Of a stretch of 64,000 nt of DNA, positions 37,405 through 47,694 are shown in pieces. Every line of letters begins with the position of its first letter. The first letter of the stretch is position 1. The position numbers and the translations under genes are program-made. The notes below the pieces were generated by a model, which was not told the origin of the DNA, searched no databases, and saw nothing but the letters and a program-made list of their open reading frames with translations. Origin of the DNA: Paraburkholderia phytofirmans OLGA172 (GTDB lineage Bacteria > Pseudomonadota > Gammaproteobacteria > Burkholderiales > Burkholderiaceae); the NCBI RefSeq assembly GCF_001634365.1, contig NZ_CP014579.1, positions 2,232,001 to 2,296,000 on the forward strand. The letters run 5' to 3'.

Positions 37405-38346
37405 TTATTCGAAGCTAATCCAGCCGGGAATGTATTCCATCTGGCTGATTTGCCATGATTCCTCGCCGCTCCGAACTGTGCGGATGCGGTAATGTGCACC
37501 GTAGAGTTGCTTGCCCTCGGGTGTTTGTGTTTGCCCGGGCGTGATCCGGCCCAACAGCAGTGCTGCGCTGTTGCCATCAGGTTCGATCTCGACCTGAACC
37601 GGTTCGCCATAGTGCTGCATCCAGGGCCAGGGCAGACGGAACGCCTTGAGCGTACCCATAAGCGTGCGACGCCCCTTCATGCGTCCCATTGGAGTCAGCT
37701 CGGCTTCTATGTTCTCGCTGAAGCTTTGCTCGAACAGCACGAAGTCAGCCTGATCCAATGCCCAGACGTAACGGAACCACGCTTCGGCGACGGCGTCTTC
37801 GTCGCTGATAGGAAGTTCAGAGACCGGGATGCGGTGCCAGGGCGCATCCATTTCGCTCACGACTACAGCAGGCTGATCGCCAGGCCTCCAGGCTCGGTTC
37901 ATCGGCGGCAACTGCCACCCGGCTAGCAGGGCCGTAACGCCTTCGGCCCAGCCAAGCTGGAACCGGACAGTGCGGATGAATAGCCGGCTTTCGCGGCTTT
38001 CGAACGACAGAACTAACACGCCACCGAATAAGGCGGCCTCGCCGTCGGCCGCGCCAGAGGCCCGCTGAGCCTGTCCATAGACATAGGCACCGACCACGCT
38101 GTCATCGCTGCTGACTCGCGGCACTCGATTGGTCGCAGAAATGCGCACAGCTTCCAGGCCCGCGAAGTCGCCGCGCAGCAGACCCAGAACTTCCTCGCGA
38201 CCTTGCGCATTGCCGCGATGGCTACTGAATAGCTCGACGTCATGGGCGAACAGGTCTGCGGCCGGCACCGATGGCGTGCCCGCCCAGGTGTCGCAGAAGT
38301 TGGCCAGTAGATCGAGCAGTTGCTGACGTGAAACTGTGGATGACAT
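37405..38346 (-). CDS. NTF2/SnoaL-like domain protein (two tandem folds)
   Basis: 313 residues. The sequence looks like two successive cone-fold (SnoaL/NTF2) units: residues ~1-150 (LLDLLANFCDTWAGTPSVPA, ELFSSHRGNAQGREEVLGLL) and ~180-313 (AEAWFRYVWALDQADFVLFE, ENIEAELTPMGRMKGRRTLM, WQISQMEYIPGW). Such domains bind small hydrophobic ligands or act as hydratases/isomerases. The specific role is unknown. It lies directly after a truncated luciferase-like monooxygenase and between the OYE and LysR genes, suggesting a xenobiotic or aromatic pathway. Confidence 0.82.
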   Translation of the reverse strand: MSSTVSRQQLLDLLANFCDTWAGTPSVPAADLFAHDVELFSSHRGNAQGREEVLGLLRGDFAGLEAVRISATNRVPRVSSDDSVVGAYVYGQAQRASGAADGEAALFGGVLVLSFESRESRLFIRTVRFQLGWAEGVTALLAGWQLPPMNRAWRPGDQPAVVVSEMDAPWHRIPVSELPISDEDAVAEAWFRYVWALDQADFVLFEQSFSENIEAELTPMGRMKGRRTLMGTLKAFRLPWPWMQHYGEPVQVEIEPDGNSAALLLGRITPGQTQTPEGKQLYGAHYRIRTVRSGEESWQISQMEYIPGWISFE

Positions 38347-38358
38347 GGTGCTGTTCCG

Positions 38359-38544
38359 TTATTCCGCGTCGTCGGCCTGCCTGGCGAGGCGCTGGTGGTC
38401 GTGCAGTGTCGGGAATGGCGACGACGGATAGCCCTCTAGAGGCATGATGAAACCGAACGTCAACTGGCCGGGTTTGAAGACCTGGCGATATCCCGGGTGT
38501 GTTTGCAGCTCCGCCGGGAGCGGGCCGATGGGAGGATGACTCAT
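38359..38544 (-). pseudogene. LLM-class flavin monooxygenase, N-terminal stub
   Basis: 61 codons: MSHPPIGPLPAELQTHPGYR, GQLTFGFIMPLEGYPSSPFP, TLHDHQRLARQADDAE-stop. This matches the start of luciferase-like monooxygenases, where ADxAGF normally continues into the TIM barrel. The frame stops exactly where the barrel should continue and the next gene starts 13 bases later, so the remaining ~270 residues were deleted. Confidence 0.75.
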
Positions 38545-38740
38545 GGTGTGAACTCCGGTTGAGCGACAGGCCCACGTCTCGCGCTTACGGCGCTCGTGAC
38601 TTGCCGCGTCAGCGAGAGGAACCTGGATATGTCCGCTTTCTGGACACATTGACAGGATAGGCCGAAAATTCGGGATTTGGATTCCCTTATCAGGGAAAGA
38701 CCGTGCCCGCAGCACGCTGGATATACGACGCGACCCAAAC

Positions 38741-39679
38741 ATGGAACCGAACCGATTCGGCGACATCACCGCTTTTGTCGCAGCGGTGAAGACCGGCAGT
38801 TTCACTGCTGCTGCCGCCTCGCTCGGCCTGACCCGCTCTGCGGTCGGCAAGAGCATCGTGCGCCTGGAAGCGAGGATGGACGTGCGGCTGCTCAACCGAA
38901 CGACCCGCAAGCTAAGCCTGACCGATGAAGGCCTGGTCGTGTACGAGCGCTGGCGCCAGATTCTCGAGGACCTGGAAGAAGTGGATGCCACCATGGCCCT
39001 GCGCCGTGGCAAGCCGACTGGCACGCTCAAGCTGACAGCGCCGTTGTCCTTCGGGCAGCGTCACATTCTGCCGCTGCTGGACGCATATCTGAAGCAGTGG
39101 CCCGAGCTGCGTGCCGACATCTGGTTCACAGACCGGTTCGTCGACTTGGTCGAGGAGGGCTTCGACATTGGCGTGCGCATTGGCGCGCCCAAGCACGACT
39201 CTCAACTCCTGACCCGCACAATTGGGTGCCAACAGTTCGTGACTTGTGCCTCGCCTGACTACCTGGCCCGGCGCGGAGTTCCGAAGACACCGCAGGACCT
39301 GATTGGGCACGACACGATTGCTTTTCTCAGCGGCGAGAGGCCGAGCCCGTGGCGGTTCAACACGCCGGAAGGCCTCTATCTGTTCGAGGGGCCCGGACGC
39401 CTGAATATCGATAGCTCCGAGGCTTTGCACGAAGCCGCCCTCGCGGGCTTCGGCTTGGCGCATCAACCTACCTACATCACCGGCAACGACCTGCAGAGTG
39501 GCGATCTGGTAGAGGTGCTGGAAGCGTATCGTCCTCAGCCCGACCCGATCCGGGTGCTTTACCCGAGTAAGCGGCATCTGTCACCACGCATCCGTGCCTT
39601 CATCGATCTGTTGGTGGAGCGCTGGGAGGCTGGCGTACCGTGGGAAGCGCTATCGAGCAAGCAAGCAGATGGGAAATGA
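38741..39679 (+). CDS. LysR family transcriptional regulator
   Basis: 312 residues. The HTH part (DITAFVAAVKTGSFTAAAAS, LGLTRSAVGKSIVRLEARMD, VRLLNRTTRKLSLTDEG) precedes a substrate-binding domain (GTLKLTAPLSFGQRHILPLL, ADIWFTDRFVDLVEEGFDIG, EAALAGFGLAHQPTYI). It is divergent from the truncated LLM gene across about 195 bases, the usual LysR layout, so its original target was probably the LLM/NTF2 operon on the minus strand. Intact. Confidence 0.93.
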   Translation: MEPNRFGDITAFVAAVKTGSFTAAAASLGLTRSAVGKSIVRLEARMDVRLLNRTTRKLSLTDEGLVVYERWRQILEDLEEVDATMALRRGKPTGTLKLTAPLSFGQRHILPLLDAYLKQWPELRADIWFTDRFVDLVEEGFDIGVRIGAPKHDSQLLTRTIGCQQFVTCASPDYLARRGVPKTPQDLIGHDTIAFLSGERPSPWRFNTPEGLYLFEGPGRLNIDSSEALHEAALAGFGLAHQPTYITGNDLQSGDLVEVLEAYRPQPDPIRVLYPSKRHLSPRIRAFIDLLVERWEAGVPWEALSSKQADGK

Positions 39680-39733
39680 AACCGGAATCTCAATGGGCGC
39701 CAATAACGCTCATGAACCGGTTTCGGCAGATTG

Positions 39734-39882
39734 TGTTGAAAAAGTCGCTGCGTGGCTTTTTCAATTCTCTCGCAAGAAAATCGACCTCTCAGATCGGCCT
39801 ACAAACCGCTCGCGAGCACCAGTCAAGGGTACGAAGACCCCGGGAAACCTCGCGATTGAAACGGACAGCGACTTTTTCAACA
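39734..39882. repeat. 149-bp MITE-like palindromic element
   Basis: Perfect 17-bp inverted ends: TGTTGAAAAAGTCGCTG (39734-39750) and CAGCGACTTTTTCAACA (39866-39882). No gene inside. The ends look like those of an IS whose transposase has been lost. Confidence 0.72.
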
Positions 39883-40530
39883 GTATCGGCAAACTGCCAC
39901 CATTCGCGAGTTCATGCTGTTTTGCGATTACGCATATCGTGTTCGATCTCGATGGGCAGTCATCGCTCTTGGCCTCTGTCGTCCGATGACAGTCTGTACG
40001 AATGCGAAGCACCCAGTCTGCGACATTGGGCCGGCCAAAATGTGACGAGAGTGCCCCAAGGAATCTCTCTGGTCCCAAGTTCCACGATTCGATCTTCTCC
40101 GCAGCGTCATCCGTAGGTCTTGAAACAAAGACATTAAACTCGTCTAGAACGCATCGGAGAGTCTCACCTTCTCGTCGTCGCGGTGATGGCCGCAAAGGCA
40201 GCCAAACGCGCCGCGGGGGACAGCGGTCATGCGCCGCATTGTAATTCCATCGGGTTTCCACACTGCCTTATATGGACACCGTCCGGTTTGCCAGCTTGAT
40301 CTTCATGTGATGTTCAAACGAGGTATCGGTTGCGGTCTTATATCCGGCCTGTAGTGCAAGCCGAAGCCCGCGGGCCCTGATGGAATTCGCCGGGAACATC
40401 CTCATCTCGGCCACGCACTTTTAAGCGCAAGGCTGTGTTCAGGTTTATGTTCCTGCGGTCCGACCTGTTTCACCATCACATGTTGATCAACCTCAGCAAC
40501 CTACCGGTACTCCAGTTCGTCTTTCGTTGC
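39883..40530. other. gene-poor stretch after the MITE-like element
   Basis: Several short frames exist, including a minus-strand frame to 40261, but none has motifs I recognise and no good ribosome site is visible. Treated as decayed DNA. Confidence 0.4.
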
Positions 40531-40680
40531 TCATCTGCTAGCAGGTCTCACGCTGACGTGATTCTTCTCGTACGTGCTGCCGTGGGCCAAGATAGCCCAT
40601 GCGGTTCGTGCCATCTTGTTGGCGAGGGCCACGGCCGCGACATTCGCCGGTAGTCGCTCCTGCATCGCCATCGTGAAGAT
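40531..40680 (-). pseudogene. IS110 family transposase, C-terminal scrap
   Basis: Encodes NVAAVALANKMARTAWAILA, HGSTYEKNHVSV, the usual end of IS110-type transposases. Everything N-terminal is missing, and the reading merges with the fragment at 40687. Confidence 0.7.
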
Positions 40681-40686
40681 CTCGCC

Positions 40687-40857
40687 ATGGCGAGCGAGCA
40701 GCAACAAGCCCTGGCAGCAAAACAGGCGGAGCAGCTCGTTGCGTTGCTTGAGCAGAACACGCAACTCACCGCGATGACGAAAAAAATGAGCGAACGTATT
40801 GAGGCGCTAACCCTTGAGTTGCACGGCATGTTGAAACAGCCCAGCCGTAGCGCGTAG
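40687..40857 (+). pseudogene. 3' fragment of an unidentified coiled-coil-ended gene
   Basis: 56 codons ending in a regular heptad-like helix: EQQQALAAKQAEQLVALLEQ, NTQLTAMTKKMSERIEALTL, ELHGML. The sequence looks genuinely coding but has no ribosome site or start, and begins at the junction with the IS110 scrap. Could be the tail of a small membrane protein; parent gene not identified. Confidence 0.45.
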
Positions 40858-40947
40858 GCGCAGACCAATTGCACGTCCACGCTCGAACGAGAAACACGGT
40901 TTTTCTGCCTCCATTGCACTCTTGTCCGCTTTCGAGGCGGAGCCGCC

Positions 40948-41091
40948 TTCTTAATTGTTCTGAATGACCTAGTCAAACCGCACGACCCGTATCTCGCAGG
41001 ACGCTCATCGCGAGCCGAGGTTTATTGCGCTTTTCGCCACGCAAAGAGGTAAAAGGTCAAAGAGCCTCAGGCTATTCAGAACAATTAAGAA
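40948..41091. repeat. 144-bp MITE-like palindromic element
   Basis: Perfect 18-bp inverted ends: TTCTTAATTGTTCTGAAT (40948-40965) and ATTCAGAACAATTAAGAA (41074-41091). No gene inside. It lies 314 bases upstream of the second fdnG. Confidence 0.75.
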
Positions 41092-41405
41092 CCGTGATCT
41101 GGTCAAATCCTCTGCTCCAGAATTCTCACAATACTTGCCTGGTGCACGTCCCCGCTAGACACATCAAGAAGTACGTCCCCGGCTCCGTGGGGCCGCGCGG
41201 CGGCGGGGGACGACGTATTCACTTCGATAGAGTAAATGCGCTCGGTGCCTTTCACTCGAAGGCTTGTCTCAGTCGTCACCGATACTTTTTCTGTGACCCG
41301 AGCCTGTGCGCACAAAAGAATGCTATATGCACCACGGTGCTATATTGAAAAAACCTGCCGGTATCTTCGTCAGTTGCCGTTTGCTAGCTGTATGGAGGCG
41401 GAAAA
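41092..41405. promoter_or_regulatory. upstream region of the second fdn operon
   Basis: Noncoding, and must contain the fdnG2 promoter. A clear GGAGG lies about nine bases before the start codon. I do not see an obvious FNR/Anr box. Confidence 0.4.
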
Positions 41406-44400
41406 ATGATCAACCTGACTCGCCGTCAGTTTCTCAAGATTTCAGCATCCACACTTGCCGGATCCAGCCTCGCGTTGGTGGGGTTCTCTCCCGACGCCGC
41501 GCTCGCTGAGGTTCGACAGTACAAGCTCCAGAGGATGACTGAGACAAGAAATACCTGCACATACTGCTCCGTGGGGTGCGGGGTCCTGATGTACAGTCTC
41601 GGTGATAATGCAAAGAATGCGAAAGCCAGCATCATGCACATCGAGGGCGATCCAGACCATCCTGTCAACCGTGGCACGCTATGCCCGAAAGGCGCAAGCC
41701 TGCTCGACATCGTGCATAGCGAAAGCCGCCTCCTTTACCCCGAATATAGAGCGCCGGGCTCTGACCACTGGGTTCGTATCTCCTGGGACGACGCGCTTGA
41801 TCGCATCGCAAAACTGATGAAGAGCGACCGCGACACGAATTTCGTTCCGACTACTCCCGAAGGTACGACGGTCAACCGTTGGCTGACGACTGGCATGCTG
41901 GCGGCTTCGGCGGCGAGCAATGAAGTTGGATATCTGACACAGAAGGTCGCCAGGAGCTTTGGATTACTTAGTTTCGACAACCAGGCTCGGGTCTGACACG
42001 GTCCGACGGTGGCAGGTCTTGCCCCGACATTTGGCCGTGGAGCGATGACGAACCATTGGGTCGACATCAAGAACGCGGACGTTATTCTGGTGATGGGCGG
42101 CAATGCCGCCGAAGCACATCCATGCGGATTCAAATGGGTCGTTGAAGCAAAGGCACATCGCGGCGCCCGACTGATCGTCGTTGATCCACGTTTTAACCGC
42201 ACAGCCTCGGTTGCGGACTTCTATGCCCCGATTCGGACTGGCACAGACATCGCGTTCCTGGGTGGGGTGATCCATTACCTCATCGAGAACGACAAGATTC
42301 AGCACGAGTACGTTCGCAATTACACCGATTTCAGCTTTGTCATCAGGGATGACTTTGCGTTTGCGGATGGGCTTTACTCCGGGTACGACGCTGAAGCCCG
42401 CACGTACGATAAAACCAGCTGGGAATACGAGATTGGTGCTGACGGATACGTAAAGACCGACCCCACACTTTCGCATCCTCGTTGCGTGTATCGCTTGCTT
42501 AAGGCGCACTACTCTCGCTACACGGCGGAGATGGTGGAGTCGATTTGCGGGACGCCTCGAACTAAATTCATGGAAGTGTGCGAAATGCTCGCCACAACGT
42601 CCGCTCCAGACAAAGCCGGCACGCTGCTGTATGCGCTTGGTTGGACGCACCACTCCGTCGGCGCACAGATCATCCGTGCCGGAGCGATGGTACAACTTCT
42701 CCTGGGCAACATCGGTATATCTGGCGGCGGCGTCAACGCGCTACGAGGGCACTCGAACATTCAGGGCCTGACGGACCTCGGTCTCTTAAGCGACATGCTG
42801 CCAGGCTACATGACGATGCCCAGGGAATCGGAGCAGAAGTACGAGGATTACGCCACTGCGCGAACGCTCGAGCCACTGCGGCCGAACCAGCTGAGCTATT
42901 ACAAGAATTTCCCATCCTTTTTCGTCAGCCTGATGAAGGCATGGTGGGGCGACGCCGCGAATGCGGAGAATGACTGGGCTTACTCTTACCTGCCCAAGCT
43001 CGACAAAACCTACGACATCCTCCAGGCCGTGGAGTTGATGAACGAAGGAAAGATGAACGGCTACATATGCCAGGGCTTCAATATCATCGCGTCGGCACCG
43101 GACAAGGCGAAGGTTATCGCCGGTCTCAGTAAGCTCAAGTGGCTGATAATCATGGATCCGCTGGCAACGGAGACTTCCGAGTTCTGGAAAAACTACGGAC
43201 CGTTCAACGACGTTGATCCGGCCCACATCCAGACCGAAGTCTTCAGACTTCCCACCAGCTGCTTTGCAGAAGAAAACGGTGCGGTCGTCAGTTCGTCGCG
43301 CGTACTGCAGTGGCACTGGAAAGGTGCTGAACCTCCTGGCGAGGCCAAAAGCGACATCGACATCATGAGCGGGATTTTCTCACGCGTGCGAGAGATGTAT
43401 CGCACGTCCGGCGGCGCCTTCCCGGACCCAATCCTGAATTTGACATGGCCCTACGACAACCCCGAGAGCCCGCGCCCGGACGAGTTGGCACGTGAGTACA
43501 ACGGTCGCGCGATCGCGCCTGTAACCGATCCTTCCAACAAAGAAAAGGTGTTAGTCAAAGCCGGCCAGCAACTGGCAGCTTTTAGCCAGTTACGAGCTGA
43601 CGGAAGTACGGCGAGCGGGTGCTGGATTTTCTGCGGCTCATGGACAGAACAGGGCAATCAGATGGCGCGTCGCGATAACAGCGACCCCACAGGCATCGGT
43701 CAGACACTGGGGTGGGCCTGGGCTTGGCCGGAGAATCGGCGCGTGCTTTATAACCGCGCGTCCTGCGACGTCTCAGGCAGACCATTTGATCCGTCCCGTA
43801 AGCTGATCTCGTGGGACGGCAAAGCCTGGAGCGGTGATGATGTTCCGGACTTCAAGGCCGATGAACCGCCTGAGCTCGGTATGGGGCCATTCATCATGAA
43901 CCCCGAAGGCGTTGCCCGATTCTTCGCCCGAGGGGCGATGAATGAAGGCCCATTCCCCGAACACTATGAACCGTTCGAGACGCCGCTAGGATACAACCCG
44001 CTGCATCCTGACAATCCGGCAGCCACGAGCAATCCGGTAGCCCGGATATTCCCGTCTGACCGAAAGAAGTTCGGCAAGGCGGACGAATTCCCGCATACGG
44101 CGACTACCTATCGCCTGACCGAGCATTTCCACTTCTGGACCAAGCATGCGCGGCTCAACGCGATCATACAGCCACAGCAATTCGTTGAGATTGGCGAAGA
44201 CCTTGCCAAGTCGATTGATGTCGTCGCAGGCGATCGGGTGAAGGTGTCGTCAAAGCGCGGGCACATCATTGCCGTTGCCGTGGTTACCAAGCGCATAAAG
44301 CCGCTCATCATTGAAGGGAAAAAAGTCCAGACGGTCGGCATACCCCTCCACTGGGGTTTCAAAGGATTGGCGGAACCAGGGTATCTCACAAACACGTTGA

Positions 44401-44474
44401 CTCCATCCGTGGGAGACGGGAACACCCAAACCCCCGAGTTCAAGTCATTCCTGGTGAAGGTTGAAAAAGTGTGA
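41406..44474 (+). CDS. fdnG: second selenocysteine-containing formate dehydrogenase alpha subunit (TGA = Sec197)
   Basis: Read through the TGA at 41994-41996 this gives 1022 residues, the same length and the same Sec position as the first copy. A twin-arginine signal (TRRQFLKISASTLAGSSLAL) precedes CTYCSVGCGVLMY...CPKG. The Sec context FDNQARV-U-HGPTVAGLAPTF is unchanged, as are MGGNAAEAHPCGFKWV and RGHSNIQGLTDLG. Divergence from copy 1 is spread through the protein, so this is an older paralog or an independent acquisition, not a fresh duplication. It depends on sel genes elsewhere, for example those at 1-7753. GGAGG precedes ATG 41406. Confidence 0.95.
41994..42039 (+). promoter_or_regulatory. 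Sec TGA codon plus SECIS hairpin of second fdnG
   Basis: After the TGA (41994-41996), CACGGTC (41997-42003) pairs with GGCCGTG (42033-42039), and an inner GGCA/TGCC stem closes a GGTCT loop. It is 43 nt, the same span as copy 1. Outer-stem changes relative to copy 1 (C for T, T for C) still pair with the same strand. Confidence 0.9.
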
Positions 44475-44691
44475 AGGCTCGCAAGGATAAGGAAAGGTCG
44501 GGCCACGCTGCATAGCCCGCTGTGTAATCTGAACCTCTCAAGGAGATGGCCTGCTTACAGGTAAGGGTGATGCGTTCACATATGTCAGCCAGGGGCTTAG
44601 GTCCCACTGCGTATCCAGGTACGGCGCGACTTCTGTCCACCGCCGGCCGGTCATCACCCACAAATGCCAGAAGGCGTCCATACAGTCAGTC
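44475..44691. other. unusual 217-bp gap inside the second fdn operon
   Basis: The first operon has only 9 bases here. No gene or clear repeat is visible, and no strong Shine-Dalgarno directly precedes the downstream ATG at 44692. It may carry an internal promoter or be a decayed insertion. Confidence 0.5.
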
Positions 44692-45615
44692 ATGGCACTG
44701 CAGTCACTAGACATCCGACGCCTTTCCGCTACCACGGTTCAGCCTCCGGCTGACCGTGTTCCCGTGACCGGAACCGTCGCAAAGCTGATCGACGTATCCA
44801 AGTGCATTGGGTGCAAGGCATGCCAGACAGCTTGCATGGAATGGAACGATCTTCGTGATGAAATCGGCACGACGACGGGCATATACGACAATCCGCGTGA
44901 CCTGTCCGAGCACTCATGGACCGTGATGCGGTTCAGCGAGTACGAGAATCCAAAGGGCGACCTCGAGTGGCTCATCCGGAAAGATGGGTGCATGCATTGT
45001 GACGATCCCGGTTGCCTGAAGGCTTGCCCGTCGCCTGGCGCCATCGTCCAGTACACCAACGGCATCGTGGATTTTCACGAAGAAAACTGCATCGGATGCG
45101 GCTACTGCATCGCCGGCTGCCCCTTCAACGTGCCACGGATATCGAAGAAGGACAACCGCGCCTACAAGTGCACCTTGTGCTCTGACCGCGTCGCCGTTGG
45201 CCAGGAGCCTGCCTGTGTAAAGACCTGCCCCACGGGAGCGATCATGTTCGGCACGAAGGAAGACATGACACAACACGCGGCCGCCCGTATCGTCGACCTG
45301 AAGGACCGAGGATTCGAGCACGCCGGTCTATATGACCCCCTTGGAGTCAACGGTACTCACGTCATGTACGTATTGCACCATGCGGACCAGCCGACTCTTT
45401 ACCACGGTCTGCCGGACAACCCACGGATAAATCCGATGGTACGTGTCTGGAAAGGGATTGCGAAGCCACTCGCCCTCGTCGCACTGGTGCTCATGGCGGT
45501 CGCAGGGTTTTTCCACTACACGCGTACTGGTCCGAACGAGGTTCATGAAGCGGACAACGACGCTGCCGCCGAAGAGTTGAAGCGCGAAAGGGAGCAGCAA
45601 AATGAGCAATCCTGA
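44692..45615 (+). CDS. fdnH: formate dehydrogenase iron-sulfur (beta) subunit, second copy
   Basis: 307 residues with all four ferredoxin-type clusters: [45 protein letters not shown] and CTLCSDRV...CVKTCPTGA. The C-terminal anchor is [20 protein letters not shown]. Very similar to 2422-3354 except in the last 30 residues. The start [15 protein letters not shown] matches copy 1, so the ATG is right despite its weak ribosome site after the 217-base gap. Overlaps fdnI2 by 14 bases. Confidence 0.95.
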   Translation: MALQSLDIRRLSATTVQPPADRVPVTGTVAKLIDVSKCIGCKACQTACMEWNDLRDEIGTTTGIYDNPRDLSEHSWTVMRFSEYENPKGDLEWLIRKDGCMHCDDPGCLKACPSPGAIVQYTNGIVDFHEENCIGCGYCIAGCPFNVPRISKKDNRAYKCTLCSDRVAVGQEPACVKTCPTGAIMFGTKEDMTQHAAARIVDLKDRGFEHAGLYDPLGVNGTHVMYVLHHADQPTLYHGLPDNPRINPMVRVWKGIAKPLALVALVLMAVAGFFHYTRTGPNEVHEADNDAAAEELKREREQQNEQS

Positions 45616-46261
45616 ATCGAAGGCCCCCCTTCTCATCGAAAGATACAATGCCAATGAGCGAACCAATCACTGGATAACTGCGATCAGCTTCATACTCGTC
45701 GCTCTCTCAGGACTCGCCATGTTTCATCCTGCGATGTTCTGGCTTTCAGCGTTGTTTGGCGGTGGTCAGTGGATGCGTATCGTGCATCCGCTCTTTGGTT
45801 TGGTCATGTTCTTTTCGTTCTCATTGCTTGCGCTGCGCTTCTGGCATCACAATCTGATCGACCTAGATGACATACGCTGGCTTATGAAAATTGGCGATGT
45901 GCTCATTAACCGGGAAGACAGGTTGCCGGAGGTAGGACGATATAACGCAGGCCAAAAGATGCTCTTCTGGACACTGGTTCCCTGCATGCTCGTCCTGCTC
46001 CCGACCGGGATTGTGATCTGGCGGCACTACTTTTCAGAATTTTTCCCCGTCAACATTATCCGTCTCAGTGCACTGCTCCATGCAACCGCAGCGTTTGTGC
46101 TGGTAGCCAGCATCATCGTCCACATATATGCAGGGATCTGGATCAAGGGAGCCATAGGGGCCATGATTCGAGGGACTGTCATGTTAGGATGGGCGCGCAA
46201 ACATCATCCGCGCTGGTTCCGGGACGTAATTAAAGCGCGCGTTCATCAAAAACATGACTGA
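45602..46261 (+). CDS. fdnI: formate dehydrogenase cytochrome b556 (gamma) subunit, second copy
   Basis: 219 residues with [20 protein letters not shown], four membrane helices, [20 protein letters not shown] and the late heme helix [32 protein letters not shown] precedes ATG 45602. Last gene of the operon; the next 120 bases contain nothing recognisable and there is no fdhE. Appears intact, completing a second full FdnGHI complex. Confidence 0.93.
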   Translation: MSNPESKAPLLIERYNANERTNHWITAISFILVALSGLAMFHPAMFWLSALFGGGQWMRIVHPLFGLVMFFSFSLLALRFWHHNLIDLDDIRWLMKIGDVLINREDRLPEVGRYNAGQKMLFWTLVPCMLVLLPTGIVIWRHYFSEFFPVNIIRLSALLHATAAFVLVASIIVHIYAGIWIKGAIGAMIRGTVMLGWARKHHPRWFRDVIKARVHQKHD

Positions 46262-46382
46262 AAATCGGTTGTTAAATCGTCAGGAGAACGTCTGCACTGG
46301 GCATCTAGGGCTTCGGATTATCTGTCATTTGATACAGGGTGAAGAGCCCGTCTTTAAACGCGGTGCCCAGATTTGCACAGCT

Positions 46383-47057
46383 TCAACGGTTACTGTCGCT
46401 GCCCTTCGCCGATATGGCCTTGAGTATCTGCGGGTACAGTGAGCGCGCTTCCAGAGTCGGAAAATAAGCTGAACACGTCACGACTTCGGTAAGCGGGACC
46501 CCGATATCAATGTCGCCCCCCGGGGAAAAGGCCCACTCGATCGCCGCTCGAATCTCGCCTAAGGCGCTGTGGTACGTCGAGGCCCAGACGGCCTCCGGCA
46601 TCAATTTCCAATGGGACTCCATAGCATTGGTCAGTTCGCGCATCAGTTCTGCATGCCGCGCGTAGGTCTCGTTATGGTCATCCATCTCATCGAGTCGCTC
46701 GCGCGCAAACAGACGTGTTACATCCAGCAGCCTATAGCGTGGCACATTGCCATGCAGATAATTAGTCAGCAAAGACTTCTCGCAAAGCCCGACGATGATC
46801 TGCATGACCGAGATGTGCTCCAACTCGCCCCCCTCGCGGACTGCAACGGCATCGGCCAGAGAAAAATGCGTTCTGAACACGCTTAGACGCTCCAAGGCGA
46901 TCTTTTCATCGCTGGTTAAAAGCCTGTAACTCCACTCCAACACTGCGCGAAGCGTCTGATGGCGTGCATTGGATGTTCGCCGCCAACTGATCGTCCCTCC
47001 TATCGGCGAGTCGACGTGTCTCGCAACATGCTTGAGGTTGGCGTTAGTTTTCACCAA
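46383..47057 (-). pseudogene. fragment of an AfsR/NB-ARC-type regulator
   Basis: The frame aligns with the middle of the larger regulator at 47695-49524: HQTLRAVLEWSYRLLTSDEK, IALERLSVFRTHFSLADAVA, GLCEKSLLTNYLHGNVPRYR, LLDVTRLFARERLDE. The N-terminal winged helix and the P-loop are absent and the C-terminus ends early, so it is a remnant of a second regulator of the same architecture, not part of the neighbouring gene. Confidence 0.72.
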
Positions 47058-47209
47058 ATTAAGCGTTCTTAAGAAAAATTAAGGGCATGCCTTCTCAAAA
47101 ACTATCGCACGTCGCTGTGCATTTCTGTCGGCGACCAAAGCATTCTCGACCCACGCCACTCAGGCGCGCAACCGTTCCGGAAAGCATATGATCTTGAAAG
47201 CGATTGCAA

Positions 47210-47684
47210 ACGCGGGACTGATCGGATCCCCGTCACGCGGCTCCACTTGTTTACCGTCGCTGTATGTGGCGTCGGCCTCTTCTTCGATCTTCTCGAAATT
47301 GTGCTCGGGAACGCGCTATCGGTGGTTTTTTCAGCCCCTCCCCATGCTGCCACGTCTCGCGAACTGTCGTTCCTGTTGTCGTCGCTCTACATTGGCGCGG
47401 CTATCGGCGCACCTGCATGCGGATTTCTCGCCGATCGATTTGGCCGAAAAGTCGTTCTGACGTTGATTTTATTCCGGTTGGCCGCCTTGTCGGTCTGCGA
47501 GGGCATGTCGCCGAATATCGCGACATTAACCTTGTTCCGCGTGCTAGCGGACGTCTCCATTGAAGCATTCTGGCCGCTCGTCGTTGCTTATCTCACAGAC
47601 ATACTTGTCCTCAGCGTCCTACTACTGGCCCTTGCGCCCCGAAGCCGGTCCCGCGAGCCGGTCTACAAGGAGCGGCCACGCTGA
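47210..47684 (+). pseudogene. MFS transporter with internal deletion
   Basis: Reads RIPVTRLHLFTVAVCGVGLF, FDLLEIVLGNALSVVF, the MFS motif A loop GFLADRFGRKVVLTLIL, and LFRVLADVSIEAFWPLVVAY, then jumps to LVLSVLLLALAPRSRSREPV, which looks like the protein's end. Only about five of twelve helices remain. No clear start codon in frame with similarity (the region before 47247 also reads sensibly). Likely an aromatic-acid/sugar symporter relic. Confidence 0.7.
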
Positions 47685-47694
47685 TCAGCGTGAA

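Noticed and set aside
39761..40261. 166-codon minus-strand frame after the MITE-like element
   Set aside because: It runs through the MITE terminal repeat and has no ribosome site or motif.
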